This document shows, piece by piece, positions 1 to 8,840 of a DNA stretch of 64,000 nucleotides. The stretch is from Frigidibacter oleivorans (GTDB lineage: Bacteria; Pseudomonadota; Alphaproteobacteria; Rhodobacterales; Rhodobacteraceae): contig NZ_RJRZ01000003.1 in the NCBI RefSeq assembly GCF_003993775.1, positions 186,001 through 250,000 of the forward strand, given 5' to 3'. The position numbers and the translations under genes were made by a program. How positions within the stretch are numbered: position 1 is the stretch's first letter; the number at the start of each line of letters is the position of its first letter. The notes under the pieces were generated by a model that did not search any database, was not told the origin of the DNA, and saw only the letters and a program-made list of their open reading frames with translations.

Positions 1-404
1 GCGTCGAGCGTCGCGGACAGGTCCACCGCCACATCCGGGGCGGCAGCGGCAAAGCGCGGCAGGCGCGGCACCAGCCATTCGGTGGCAAAGGTGGGCAGCG
101 CCGCGATGCGCAGCACTTCGGGCCGCCCGCCGAAGGCCATCACCGTCATCGCGGCGGCGTCGAGCCCCGCCAGAATGCGCTGCGCCTCGGGCAGCAGCGC
201 GCGGCCCGCATCCGACAGCAGGAGCCGCTGGCGCACCCGCAGGAACAGCCGCGCGCCAAGGCGTGCCTCGAGCCCCGCCAGCGCCCGGCTGACCGCACTT
301 TGGGTCAGGCCCAGCCGGGTCGCGGCGCGGGTGGCCGATCCGGTTTCGGCGCAGGCGGCGAAGGCCTGCAATTCGGGCAGGGTCGGGGTCCAGGAGCGGC
401 GCAT
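1..404 (-). CDS. LysR-family transcriptional regulator, C-terminus beyond the window
   Basis: The first 134 codons of a LysR-type regulator are visible, read leftward from an ATG at 404 and cut by the window edge. Residues about 8-65 form the winged helix-turn-helix ([15 protein letters not shown], then [18 protein letters not shown] and LFLR), followed by the linker helix and the start of the effector-binding domain. It is divergent from the glutaryl-CoA dehydrogenase gene, with 106 bp between the two starts. LysR regulators commonly control the divergent gene, so it is probably the regulator of gcdH; that role is inferred from position. The effector cannot be told because the ligand domain is missing. 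Confidence 0.9.
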   Translation of the reverse strand, partial: MRRSWTPTLPELQAFAACAETGSATRAATRLGLTQSAVSRALAGLEARLGARLFLRVRQRLLLSDAGRALLPEAQRILAGLDAAAMTVMAFGGRPEVLRIAALPTFATEWLVPRLPRFAAAAPDVAVDLSATLD

Positions 405-510
405 TTCGGCCAAGACTATGCGCGGAAGTCATCAACTGGGGAAGGCTAATCATTTGAACGACGGGGCGCCAGGCCGTAGAACGGACCGGAACCGCAAGCG
501 GAGACCCCAG
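405..510. promoter_or_regulatory. Divergent LysR/gcdH promoter region
   Basis: This 106-bp gap separates two divergent starts and must hold both promoters and probably the LysR operator. An AT-richer stretch lies near 450-460. A GGAG at about 500-503 is the ribosome binding site of the rightward gene. I cannot assign a specific operator with confidence. Confidence 0.4.
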
Positions 511-1746
511 ATGACCCAGATGCAGACAGCCGCGCGCCCGGTACTCAAACCCAAGGACGCGCCCGACCTCGGCCGGTTCGACTGGGCCGATCCGCTGCGG
601 CTGGAGGGCCAGCTGACCGAGGAAGAGCGGATGCTGCGCGACGGCGCCCGGGCCTTTGCGCAGGCGAGCCTCGCCCCCCGCGTCATCGCCGCCTATCGCG
701 ACGAGATCACCGATCCCGCGATCTTCGCCGAGATGGGCGAGGCGGGCCTGCTGGGGGTGACGATCCCCGAGGAATATGGCGGGCTCGGCGCGGGCTATGT
801 CTCCTACGGTCTGGTCGCGCGCGAGGTGGAGCGGGTCGATTCCGGCTATCGCAGCATGATGTCGGTGCAGTCGAGCCTCGTCATGTATCCGATCTATGCC
901 TACGGTTCCGAGGCGCAGCGGCGGAAATACCTGCCGAAACTGGCCTCGGGCGAATGGATCGGCTGTTTCGGCCTGACCGAGCCCGATGCCGGGTCGGACC
1001 CCGGCGGGATGAAGACCGTCGCGAGGAAGACCGAGGGCGGCTATGTGCTGTCCGGGTCGAAGATGTGGATCTCGAACGCGCCCATCGCCGATGTCTTCGT
1101 GGTCTGGGCGAAGTCCGAGGCGCATGGCGGCAAGATCCGCGGCTTCGTGCTGGAAAAGGGCATGAAGGGCCTCAGCGCGCCGAAGATCGGCGGCAAGCTG
1201 TCCCTGCGCGCCTCGATCACCGGCGAGGTCGTGATGGATTCGGTCGAGCTGGGCGAAGAGGCGCTGTTGCCGCATGTCGAGGGGCTGAAGGGCCCGTTCG
1301 GCTGCCTCAACCGGGCGCGCTATGGCATTTCCTGGGGCGTGCTGGGGGCCGCCGAGTTCTGCCTGCACGCCGCGCGGCAATACGGGCTGGACCGGCGGCA
1401 GTTCGGCCGGCCCTTGGCGCAGACGCAGCTCTACCAGAAGAAGCTGGCCGACATGACCACTGAGATCGCGCTCGGCCTGCAGGCCAGCCTGCAGGTGGGC
1501 CGGCTGATGGATGCGGCCGAGGCCGCGCCCGAGATGATCAGCCTGGTGAAGCGCAACAACTGCGGCAAGGCACTGGACATCGCCCGGATGGCGCGGGACA
1601 TGCATGGCGGCAACGGCATTTCCGAGGAATTCCAGGTGATGCGCCACGCCGCCAATCTGGAAACGGTGAACACCTACGAGGGCACGCATGACGTCCATGC
1701 GCTGATCCTCGGCCGGGCGGTGACGGGGCTGCAGGCGTTTTTCTGA
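511..1746 (+). CDS. gcdH: Glutaryl-CoA dehydrogenase (acyl-CoA dehydrogenase family)
   Basis: This 411-residue flavoprotein would oxidise and decarboxylate glutaryl-CoA to crotonyl-CoA in lysine, hydroxylysine and tryptophan degradation, passing electrons to ETF. The start is the ATG at 511 after GGAG; the open frame runs on upstream, but that part overlaps the LysR gene. The acyl-CoA dehydrogenase FAD/substrate motif [13 protein letters not shown] and the C-terminal [10 protein letters not shown] are present. [17 protein letters not shown] places the catalytic base at Glu390, as in glutaryl-CoA dehydrogenases. Length matches the family. The divergent LysR gene is a common partner. A related short-chain acyl-CoA dehydrogenase is possible but less likely. 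Confidence 0.93.
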   Translation: MTQMQTAARPVLKPKDAPDLGRFDWADPLRLEGQLTEEERMLRDGARAFAQASLAPRVIAAYRDEITDPAIFAEMGEAGLLGVTIPEEYGGLGAGYVSYGLVAREVERVDSGYRSMMSVQSSLVMYPIYAYGSEAQRRKYLPKLASGEWIGCFGLTEPDAGSDPGGMKTVARKTEGGYVLSGSKMWISNAPIADVFVVWAKSEAHGGKIRGFVLEKGMKGLSAPKIGGKLSLRASITGEVVMDSVELGEEALLPHVEGLKGPFGCLNRARYGISWGVLGAAEFCLHAARQYGLDRRQFGRPLAQTQLYQKKLADMTTEIALGLQASLQVGRLMDAAEAAPEMISLVKRNNCGKALDIARMARDMHGGNGISEEFQVMRHAANLETVNTYEGTHDVHALILGRAVTGLQAFF

Positions 1747-1750
1747 GGCC

Positions 1751-2449
1751 CTAGCCCGCGCCCCGCAGCGGGCGTGCCGCGAACGCCACCTGCCCCCGCG
1801 GCAGCATCCGGTCGAGCCGGGTCAGGCCCCAGCCGGTCGCGGCGGCGAGGTCGTGCACCTGCGCCGCCGTCAGGTGATAGGGCGGGCGCGCGGGATGCGT
1901 CACCACCCCGTCCGGCTGCCGGACCGGGCCGGCCGCCGCCGCCTCGGGCGCGAGGAAGACGGTGAAGAGCAGGCTTTCCAGCGCCGGAAAGCGGGTCAGT
2001 CCGGTCAGCGCGCGGGCCAGATGCGCCGCCGGCAGATGCGGGAAGACGGCGAAGGCGATGGCATGGGTGATCCGGTCCGGGATGCCGGGAAAGGCGAAGT
2101 CGGCATCCTCGACCAGTTGCGCGGGGTTCAGCCGCGCCGGATCGGCCAGTTCCGCCGCATGGCCCGCCAGCATCAGGCCCCGGTCGGCATCGGTCGCCCA
2201 GTAATGCCCGGGGTCGAGATAGGGCACCGCCTTGCAGCCGAGCCTGAGCGCCCCCGCCCCGATATCGAGCAGGTGGTGATGCGGCCGCAGTCCCGCCTCA
2301 ACCAGCAGGTCCATCTGCGCGCGCCCCGTCTCGTCCCACCGGCCGCCGACGATGGCGCGGTGGCGGCCGCCGGCAATGGCGCTGTCATAGAAGCCGGGGG
2401 CGAGATAGGGCGAGGTCAGCCCCTGCCCCCTGGTGGGCCGGTCGGGCAT
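1751..2449 (-). CDS. Class I SAM-dependent methyltransferase
   Basis: A 232-residue protein with SAM-binding motif I at residues about 60-71 (LLDIGAGALRLG) and an acidic motif II around ATDAD, so a Rossmann-fold methyltransferase. The chosen start is the ATG at 2449, five bases after the stop of the upstream FkbM gene; a longer frame would overlap that gene. It is the last gene of a leftward run of five closely spaced genes (5857 to 1751). The acceptor is unknown. The context of glycosyltransferases and FkbM suggests methylation of a glycan, or of a protein carrying it, which is inference. Confidence 0.8.
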   Translation of the reverse strand: MPDRPTRGQGLTSPYLAPGFYDSAIAGGRHRAIVGGRWDETGRAQMDLLVEAGLRPHHHLLDIGAGALRLGCKAVPYLDPGHYWATDADRGLMLAGHAAELADPARLNPAQLVEDADFAFPGIPDRITHAIAFAVFPHLPAAHLARALTGLTRFPALESLLFTVFLAPEAAAAGPVRQPDGVVTHPARPPYHLTAAQVHDLAAATGWGLTRLDRMLPRGQVAFAARPLRGAG

Positions 2450-2453
2450 CGGC

Positions 2454-3137
2454 TCAGATCCAGTCCAGCCGGTGCCGGGCCGCATCGGGCCCCGCGGCGA
2501 AACGCGCCTTCAGCGCCGCATAGCGCGGGCGCAGGTGGCGGAACTTGCGCTCATGCGTCTCAGCCACCAGGCAGCGGACCCGCGCGAGGCCGCCCTGCGC
2601 CTCCAGCGCCTCCAGCAGGTCCAGTTCCGCGCCCTCGATATCCATCTTGACGAAGGCCACCTCGCCGCGCGCCGCCACCTGCCGGGCCAGCCAGTCGGGG
2701 AAGTCCACCACCCGCACCTCGACCGCGTTCGCGACGTCGATCTGCCGCCCGCCCTCGAGGATCGTGCTCTTGACCGAGGCGCCGCCGGGCCGGGCGTCGA
2801 ACCCGTCCGCCCGCATCAGCCGCGCGGTCCCGGCACCGGTTCCCACCGCCGCCTCGACCAGCGTCACGTTGGGCCGGCCGGCAAAGCGCGCGGCCAGCCG
2901 GACGAAGGTCTGCGGGTCGGGTTCGAAGGCCACCACATCGGCGCCGGTCGCGGCCAGCACCGCCGTCACCTCGCCTACATTGGCGCCGCAATCGACCGCC
3001 AGATCGCCCGGCCGCAGCATCGCCGCCACCCCGGCCAGAAAGCCCTCGGCCCGCGCCTTGCGCAGGTTGCGGGCATGGCGGCGCAGGATCTTGGCCGCGC
3101 GCCGCTCGTCCGGGCTGTCCGCGGCGGCGGCGTCCAT
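2454..3137 (-). CDS. FkbM-family methyltransferase
   Basis: A 227-residue methyltransferase with the FkbM pattern: motif I VDCGANVGE (residues 48-56), an acidic motif in VAFEPDP, and the downstream VKMDIEGAELDLLEAL signature. FkbM enzymes O-methylate sugars or polyketides. The start is the ATG at 3137, which overlaps the stop of the upstream glycosyltransferase gene by one base (ATGA), so the two are translationally coupled. In this neighbourhood a role in O-methylating a surface glycan is likely but not shown. Confidence 0.88.
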   Translation of the reverse strand: MDAAAADSPDERRAAKILRRHARNLRKARAEGFLAGVAAMLRPGDLAVDCGANVGEVTAVLAATGADVVAFEPDPQTFVRLAARFAGRPNVTLVEAAVGTGAGTARLMRADGFDARPGGASVKSTILEGGRQIDVANAVEVRVVDFPDWLARQVAARGEVAFVKMDIEGAELDLLEALEAQGGLARVRCLVAETHERKFRHLRPRYAALKARFAAGPDAARHRLDWI

Positions 3138-3949
3138 CACTCCTCCAGCGCCGCCGCCGGGTCGATCCCCACCTGTTCGCACATCCGCGCCGCATAGCTG
3201 CCGGGCAGCGGCGGGTTCTTGCGCCAGTAGGGCTTGGTCCCGTTAGTATAGAGGTGGACCGACAGGGTGCGGTCGGTGAAATGCCCCTCGACCCGGCCAT
3301 GCGGGTCGTAGAACACGTCGTTCAGCTGGAAGGGCACCGGATACAGCACCTCGCGCGGGCTCGCCTGATCGAAGACGCCCACCTTCTTGGCGAAATGGGT
3401 GAAGGCCTGCGGGCCGAAGGCCGTGCGCTCGACCTCGTAGATGCGGACGGCGCGGGGGATGGCGGGGTCCAGCGCGTCCATCTTCTTGCGGAACCGCTTG
3501 GGCCACCATTCGGGATAATCCGGCAGGTTGTCGTAATAGTCGAGCAGCGCCTCCATCAGCGCGCAGTCCTGCGGCATGCCGACGACGCCGCAATTCAGCG
3601 CGCCCGCCATCCCGTGTTCGCCGAAGACATAGTCCATCTCCTCGGGGAAGGGCCGGTGGCAGAAGGCGTCGCAATCGATCCAGATCGCGCCGGTCTTGCG
3701 GATCATCCTGTAGCGGAAGACGTTGGACAGGAACGAGGCCGAGGTGGTCTTCACCACGGCCATGTCGATATCCATGATCTCCGATGCAGGCCGTATTTCA
3801 ACGCCTTCCGGGGCGTTCTTCACCTGATCCGTGACATAGAGCGTCGTGGGGTGCCCCTGATCCAGATGCGATTTCAGGCAGAGCTGGTTGAGGTAATGCA
3901 GCCTCTCGCCGATCCAGAGCGAGGCGACGGGGCGTCGGGTCAGGGTCAT
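3137..3949 (-). CDS. Predicted glycosyltransferase with DXD motif (Gb3-synthase/capsule GT-like)
   Basis: A 270-residue protein with a GT-A style DXD motif at residues 92-94 (IWIDCDAF). It is preceded by SNVFRYRMIRKTG, the pattern of small glycosyltransferases related to alpha-1,4-galactosyl or mannosyl transferases and capsular enzymes. The start is the ATG at 3949, with GGAG upstream. The frame continues further upstream, but there it overlaps the GSCFA gene. The leader contains short repeats of a GAGACCC-like heptamer just before the start. Donor and acceptor sugars cannot be inferred. Confidence 0.75.
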   Translation of the reverse strand: MTLTRRPVASLWIGERLHYLNQLCLKSHLDQGHPTTLYVTDQVKNAPEGVEIRPASEIMDIDMAVVKTTSASFLSNVFRYRMIRKTGAIWIDCDAFCHRPFPEEMDYVFGEHGMAGALNCGVVGMPQDCALMEALLDYYDNLPDYPEWWPKRFRKKMDALDPAIPRAVRIYEVERTAFGPQAFTHFAKKVGVFDQASPREVLYPVPFQLNDVFYDPHGRVEGHFTDRTLSVHLYTNGTKPYWRKNPPLPGSYAARMCEQVGIDPAAALEE

Positions 3950-4002
3950 CGGGGTCTCCGGGGTCTCGGTCAAGGTCTCGGGCAGGATGTCGGGCGGGCG
4001 TC

Positions 4003-4887
4003 TCAGGCGGCGGGGCGCGCGGCCTCCTCGGCGGCGAAGAACCGGCCCATCACCTCTGCCACGCCTTCGGGCCGGACGGAACGGGCATTCGGCGCGTAGA
4101 AGCGTCCGGCGGCGGCGGGATCTGTCACGATCTCCCATGCCGGGAAATAGTCGGTGGCGGGATCGGCCGCGACGATCTCGGCCGCGGCGGCGCGCAGGAT
4201 CGCCTTCGACCGGCCGGTGGCGACGAGGACATGGTCGCCGCTGGCCGTCGCGGTCAGCGGCACCGGGCTGACGGTCAGCAGCCAGCGCAGCCCGGGGTTG
4301 ACCTGCCGCGACAGGGCGATCGCCCGGCGCAGAGCCGCCGCCACCTGCGCCGCGTCTTGGTTGACGAAGCGATGCCGGCGCGGGCGGAAACGGCCGGCGA
4401 GCGTACCGGGGCAGACGGCATATTCGATGCCGCTGTCGCGGAACTGCCAGCTTTCGGTCAGGCCCAGGGTGAAGACCAGCACATCCGCCGATGCCAGCCC
4501 GTCGCGCATCCGCGCCAGCAGCCCGGCCCGGGCGGCCAGCATCGAGGCGCAGTCCGGAAAGGCGCCCACGGCGGGGCGGAACGGATCGACCCAGCCCGCC
4601 GCCTCCTCCCAGGCGAAATCCGGGGGCCGGCTGTCGCCCGTGGCCCAGGACAACCACTGCGCCAGCAGGTTGGCGGTGTAGATATTGCCGGTGCGGAAGC
4701 TGAAGCTGCCGTAGTGGCCGGCGGCGCGGGCGGCGTCGTCCAGCCCGGGCGGGGCGGGATCGGTCTCCACCCAGCCCCAGCCCCGCGCGGACAGGGCCCG
4801 GCCGATATGCTGGGCAAAGCAGGAGCCCGCCGTCAGCACGCGATCCTCGGGCCCGATCGGCCAGCGGGGCTGCCAGTCGGACTGCAT
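4003..4887 (-). CDS. GSCFA domain protein
   Basis: A 294-residue protein carrying the eponymous GSCFAQ at residues 21-26, followed by HYGSFSFRTGNIYT and a FTLGLTESW block. Together these mark the GSCFA family, which is related to SGNH hydrolases/esterases and often sits in polysaccharide loci. No signal peptide or membrane helix is visible, so it is probably cytoplasmic. It lies 10 bp downstream of the hydrolase-like gene and 53 bp upstream of the glycosyltransferase gene, on the same strand. A glycan acyl-modification role is plausible but inferred. Confidence 0.88.
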   Translation of the reverse strand: MQSDWQPRWPIGPEDRVLTAGSCFAQHIGRALSARGWGWVETDPAPPGLDDAARAAGHYGSFSFRTGNIYTANLLAQWLSWATGDSRPPDFAWEEAAGWVDPFRPAVGAFPDCASMLAARAGLLARMRDGLASADVLVFTLGLTESWQFRDSGIEYAVCPGTLAGRFRPRRHRFVNQDAAQVAAALRRAIALSRQVNPGLRWLLTVSPVPLTATASGDHVLVATGRSKAILRAAAAEIVAADPATDYFPAWEIVTDPAAAGRFYAPNARSVRPEGVAEVMGRFFAAEEAARPAA

Positions 4888-4897
4888 CGTCAGGCGG

Positions 4898-5857
4898 TCA
4901 TTCGGCGGCCAGACCCTGCGGCGCCCCGGCGCGGTGCCCCCGCGCCGCCGCCGCCTCGGTCAGCGCCCGCCGCCAGGCCCGCACCTCGCGCCGCCGCCGC
5001 ATCGCCCGACGGAAGCCGGGGCCGAGCCGCCCGGTCTCGGCGAAGGTGGCCAGCGTCTGTTCCAGCGCCCCGGCGCGGGCGATCAGCAGCACCGACTGAT
5101 GCCCGGCATGGCCCAGCCGTTCCAGCGCCAGCGGCCCGCCCGCCAGCCGTTCGGCATGGCGGCGATCCTCGGGCACGAAGGGATCGTAGACCACCGCACC
5201 GCCGGCGATCCGGGGCAGCGCCCCGGCCGCGTCGCGCAGCGGTCCCCGCCCCCAGTCCTGCCCGGCCCGCGCCTCGGCGAAGCGGCCGTCCCAGGGCACC
5301 AGCGCCGGGTCCATCGTGCTTTGCGGGCTGAAGGCCAGCACCCGCGCCCCCGGGATCAGCGGGGCGAGCGCGACGGCGGCGAACCCGCCCATCGACACGC
5401 CGGTCAGCACCACCCGGTCGAAGCCCGCGAAGAAGCCCGCGGCGGCGAGGTCGGACAGAAGCCCCGGCACCGTGTCCTGCCGATACCAGTCGCGCGCGAA
5501 ACTTTGCGCCCCCAGCATCGAATAGCCGAGCGCGGCCAGCGGCCGCTGCAGCCAGGGCGCGCGCGGCCAGGGCTGGTCGAGCGACGAGAGATTGTCGAAG
5601 GTGACGAACAGCGTGGGTGCGCGGCGTTCGAACCACAGCGCCCCCTGCGCCCCTGACATCAGGAACCGGTCGGCCGTCAGCGCGCGGGTCAGCGGCAGCA
5701 CCGGCGGCAGGTCGGGCATGCCCCGCGCGGCGACCGGGGCCGGGGCGCGCGCGGGCGTGGCGGGCAGCATCAGCGCCCGTCCCACCGCCGCGCCCTGCCC
5801 TTCCCGCGCCGGGAAGCGACCGGTTCCGGCCAAGCCCTCGTTCACGCCCGTTGCCAT
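4898..5857 (-). CDS. Alpha/beta-hydrolase-like protein, paralogue 1 of 3
   Basis: A 319-residue protein with a nucleophile elbow GVSMGG (Ser155) preceded by FFAGFDRVVLT, a downstream YDPFVPED that could supply the acid, and a GHAGHQ histidine candidate. This fits an alpha/beta hydrolase triad. The signature blocks VTFDNLSS, DWYRQDT and AFSPQSTMDP recur in the proteins at 8837-10990 and 12335-13348, defining a local family. The ATG at 5857 follows a G-rich ribosome binding site; a start 20 codons upstream is possible. The substrate is unknown. An esterase or acyltransferase acting on a glycan is one hypothesis. Confidence 0.7.
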   Translation of the reverse strand: MATGVNEGLAGTGRFPAREGQGAAVGRALMLPATPARAPAPVAARGMPDLPPVLPLTRALTADRFLMSGAQGALWFERRAPTLFVTFDNLSSLDQPWPRAPWLQRPLAALGYSMLGAQSFARDWYRQDTVPGLLSDLAAAGFFAGFDRVVLTGVSMGGFAAVALAPLIPGARVLAFSPQSTMDPALVPWDGRFAEARAGQDWGRGPLRDAAGALPRIAGGAVVYDPFVPEDRRHAERLAGGPLALERLGHAGHQSVLLIARAGALEQTLATFAETGRLGPGFRRAMRRRREVRAWRRALTEAAAARGHRAGAPQGLAAE

Positions 5858-5989
5858 CAGGCCCCTACCAGTTCCCGCGCCTCCGCATCGGGAATCGGGT
5901 CCGGCATGCTGCCGCACCCGTGCCGGAACCCAGCATAGACGCTGAGCCCCATCAGGCCAACAATTGAACGCCGCACCGCCGCATCGGCC

Positions 5990-7861
5990 TCAATCGGCCG
6001 GGGTAACCGGCGACAATTCCACCCCGATGGCGATATTGGCGTCGAATCCGAAACCGGGCGCATAGCCCCGCGCCGCCAGCGCCGCGAGGGCCGGGGCCAG
6101 CGCCTCGCCCCCCTGTTCCAGCACCCGCCCCCACAGGAAGACGATGCGCGGCAGCGGCGCGGGCAGCCGCGCCACCAGCGCCGCAATGTCCGCCCCCGTC
6201 AGCCGCGGATCGGCCAGCGCGAGGATGTCGGGCCGCTGGTCCGCCACCAGCCCCGCCAAGCGGTCGGGCGTGGCCTCCTCCAGCGGGTCCAGCAGGCGCA
6301 GATCCGCCCGCCCGGTCAGGCCGTTGCGCGCCAGCACCCGGCCGATGGTCGTCCGCAGCGCGGGCTCGTCCTCGGCCAGCGCGATCTGCAGCCCGCCCCG
6401 CGCCCGCATCAGATGCGCGGCCAGAAAGCCGCTGGCGGCGCCGATCTCCAGCATCCGGCCCTCGCGCGGCAGGATCGCCGGCAGCCGCCGCGCCAGCGCC
6501 CGCTCGAACCGGCCCGCCTCGACCAGCGCCAGACCCGGGGGGGTGAAGATCCGCGGATCGGCGGGCAGATCGACGGTATGGTTGGCGATCCAGCGGTCGG
6601 GTTCGACATCGACCGGCGGCAGCGGCGCGGCGGCGATCAGCCCGGTCGGCACGATCGGCGCGGCGGCCTCTTTCGGGGCGGCCTTGCGCTCGGCCCTGGA
6701 CTTGGCGTTGCGGCGGCTTTCGACCTCGGACATCAGCGCCGCGATCTTGTCCTTGTCGCGGGGCTGCGGCGGCTTGGCGGTGATCTGGCTGATCGGGATC
6801 TCGCTCGCCGCCGCCAGCTTCTCGCGCAGTTCGCGATAGGCGTCGGTGCGGCGGATCTCCTCCAGCCGCGCCTCGACCCGGTCCAGCGCCGCGTGATGCA
6901 GCCGGTGCAGCACCGGGTCCGACAGCAGCGCGGCGATCACCGCATCGCGGCGGGCAGAATAGCGCAGCATCGTGTCGTCGCGCACCTCGTTGCGATCCTG
7001 CAGCGCCCAGTAATCGGAATTGTACTTGTCGGCCTTGTTGTTGACATTGCCGCGCAGCCGGCGGATCGCGTAGCTTTCCACCGATTTCACCGCATAGTGG
7101 TTCAGCTGCACCCAGTCATAGCCGACGGTGCGGTTGATCGACCGCCAGCCGCGGAACTTGAAATAGTCCTCCATCTCCTTCCCCGAGCCGTTCAGCCAGT
7201 GCACCCGGTCGGGAAAGTCGGTGTCGATCACCTTGTTCTTCATCTTCGGGCGGTGGATGCCCAGCTTCCAGCAGTCGGGGTCGAAGCGGAACAGGGTCTT
7301 CACGCCCCAGCCCTTGTTCCAGCTTTGCGGCGCGGCCATCAGGTACTGTTCGGTGACCGGCGCGCGCGACCAGTCGATGACCCCGCCCGAACCGAAGATG
7401 CGCCATGTCACCACGATGCCGTTGGCGCCGCGATCCTCGGCCGCCGCGATCAGCCCGTCCAGCGTGCCGTCGCCATGGCGGATCGACAGGAATTCGTCGG
7501 CGTCGAAGACCATCACCCAGTCGGACTGGCCGACGACCGGTTCCTCCTGCGCGTAGTTCAGCGCCGAGGGCTGGGGGCGCAGGCCCTGGGGGATGCGGTT
7601 TTCGCGGTGATGGCAGAGGCCCAGCTCCTCGAGCCGGATCAGCATGTCATCGGTGCCGTCGGAACAGTCGTTGGTGTAGACCACGAGGTCGGTGAAGCCG
7701 ATGGCAAGGTGATGGGCTACCCATTCGATGACGAAGGGACCTTCGTCCTTCATCATCGACACCGCCGTCACCTGCCCGTGCGGGCTCTGGTGGCGCTTGA
7801 ACGCGAAGGGGACGCTGCCCCAGCGGGGGCCGGCGCCGCGCGGGGGGGTGGGGGTGGTCAC
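5990..7861 (-). CDS. Glycosyltransferase family 2 (PF13704-type) fused to methyltransferase-like domain
   Basis: A 623-residue two-domain protein. Residues about 30-340 match the PF13704-type glycosyltransferases: MMKDEGPFVIEWVAHH, the NDCSDGTDDML block, and DADEF at 120-124 as the metal-binding DXD. A charged linker (about 350-410) leads to a C-terminal region where MLEIGAASGFLA (from residue 470) is a SAM-binding motif I. The FDANIAIGVEL ending resembles FkbM-like folds. The first half is clearly related to the protein at 11154-12212. GTG codons near the start make the exact N-terminus uncertain. Likely role: adding and perhaps methylating a sugar on a surface polymer. Confidence 0.8.
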   Translation of the reverse strand: MTTPTPPRGAGPRWGSVPFAFKRHQSPHGQVTAVSMMKDEGPFVIEWVAHHLAIGFTDLVVYTNDCSDGTDDMLIRLEELGLCHHRENRIPQGLRPQPSALNYAQEEPVVGQSDWVMVFDADEFLSIRHGDGTLDGLIAAAEDRGANGIVVTWRIFGSGGVIDWSRAPVTEQYLMAAPQSWNKGWGVKTLFRFDPDCWKLGIHRPKMKNKVIDTDFPDRVHWLNGSGKEMEDYFKFRGWRSINRTVGYDWVQLNHYAVKSVESYAIRRLRGNVNNKADKYNSDYWALQDRNEVRDDTMLRYSARRDAVIAALLSDPVLHRLHHAALDRVEARLEEIRRTDAYRELREKLAAASEIPISQITAKPPQPRDKDKIAALMSEVESRRNAKSRAERKAAPKEAAAPIVPTGLIAAAPLPPVDVEPDRWIANHTVDLPADPRIFTPPGLALVEAGRFERALARRLPAILPREGRMLEIGAASGFLAAHLMRARGGLQIALAEDEPALRTTIGRVLARNGLTGRADLRLLDPLEEATPDRLAGLVADQRPDILALADPRLTGADIAALVARLPAPLPRIVFLWGRVLEQGGEALAPALAALAARGYAPGFGFDANIAIGVELSPVTPAD

Positions 7862-7943
7862 GGACGCGGCCCCCGGCTGGCGCAGAGCATCCGACAGAGG
7901 ACCGCGCCCGACCGGGGCGGGTGCGGGAAGGGCATCGTGATCC

Positions 7944-8840
7944 TCACGCCCCCACCCCCGCGCCGCGCTTCGACATCTGCGAGATGCGCCTGACCCCCGC
8001 CTGCCGTTCCAGCATGTCCTTGGCCGCGCGCGACAGCCCGGTTTCGCGCAGGATGTCCCATTGCCGGTAGTGGACGGTGAAGATCTCGCGCCCCTCGGGC
8101 AGGTCCTCGCCGCGCATCCGGCCGCCGAGGATGTAATGCTGCTCCTCGGGCAGCAGGTGCCAGTCGAGCCCGGCCTTGCGGATCGCCAGCGGCAGGCTGA
8201 TCTGGTCCAGATAGGGGCGCTTCTTCGGCACCTCGGGATCGGCGTCGATCTTCTGCGCGAGGTCCATCCAGACCTGCGGGAAGCTCTGCCCTTCGGCCGT
8301 GCGATGCCGTTCGGGAAAGCAGAACAGGCCGGAGCTGAAATAGGGCAGCTGCGGCCGGCCCTTGCGCTGGCGCATCAGCATCAGCCGCTGGTCGGGCTTC
8401 TCCATCCCGCAGGTGGAATAGACCCGGTCCCACATCGCCTGCGGTGCCCAGTTGAGCGAGGCGGCGGGCGTCAGCGCCACGGCGCCGGGGGCGATCAGGT
8501 TTTCCACCCGGTTCGGGCGCAGGCACAGCACGTCCGAATCCATGAAGCAGGAATAGTCGGTGTCACGCGGCTCCAGCGTCGCCAGCAGCTTGTTGCCATG
8601 CGGATAGGCCGGGTCGAAGCGGCCCTCGGTCGCGAAGGGCCGGATGTCGCAGCCGAGCCGATCCAGCACCGCCCGGCAATCGGTATCCACCTCACCGATC
8701 TTGCCCGCCGGGCAATAGCCGACCAGCGCCACCGCCGACCCGAACTGTTCGCGCAGCGAGGCGGCGAGGTAGCAGGCGAGCTTCTGGTATTCCGGCGGCT
8801 CGACGATGAAGAAGACCGTCAGGCGGGGGATGTCGGTCAT
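7944..8840 (-). CDS. Predicted glycosyltransferase (GT-A type, DSD motif)
   Basis: A 298-residue protein with a DXD motif at residues 101-103 (SCFMDSDVLCLRP) after a Rossmann-like N-terminus (LTVFFIVEPPEYQKLACYLAASLR). Later blocks (YFSSGLFCFP, YLDQISLPLAIRKAGL) are typical of GT8-like or orphan glycosyltransferases in polysaccharide loci. The ATG at 8840 overlaps the stop of the upstream hydrolase-GT61 fusion by 4 bp, so the two are co-translated. The specificity is unknown. Confidence 0.72.
   Translation of the reverse strand: MTDIPRLTVFFIVEPPEYQKLACYLAASLREQFGSAVALVGYCPAGKIGEVDTDCRAVLDRLGCDIRPFATEGRFDPAYPHGNKLLATLEPRDTDYSCFMDSDVLCLRPNRVENLIAPGAVALTPAASLNWAPQAMWDRVYSTCGMEKPDQRLMLMRQRKGRPQLPYFSSGLFCFPERHRTAEGQSFPQVWMDLAQKIDADPEVPKKRPYLDQISLPLAIRKAGLDWHLLPEEQHYILGGRMRGEDLPEGREIFTVHYRQWDILRETGLSRAAKDMLERQAGVRRISQMSKRGAGVGA

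Noticed and set aside
82-510. Open frame extending the acyl-CoA dehydrogenase upstream
   Set aside because: It runs antisense through the LysR gene and has no dehydrogenase sequence; the ATG at 511 has a ribosome binding site and starts the known fold.
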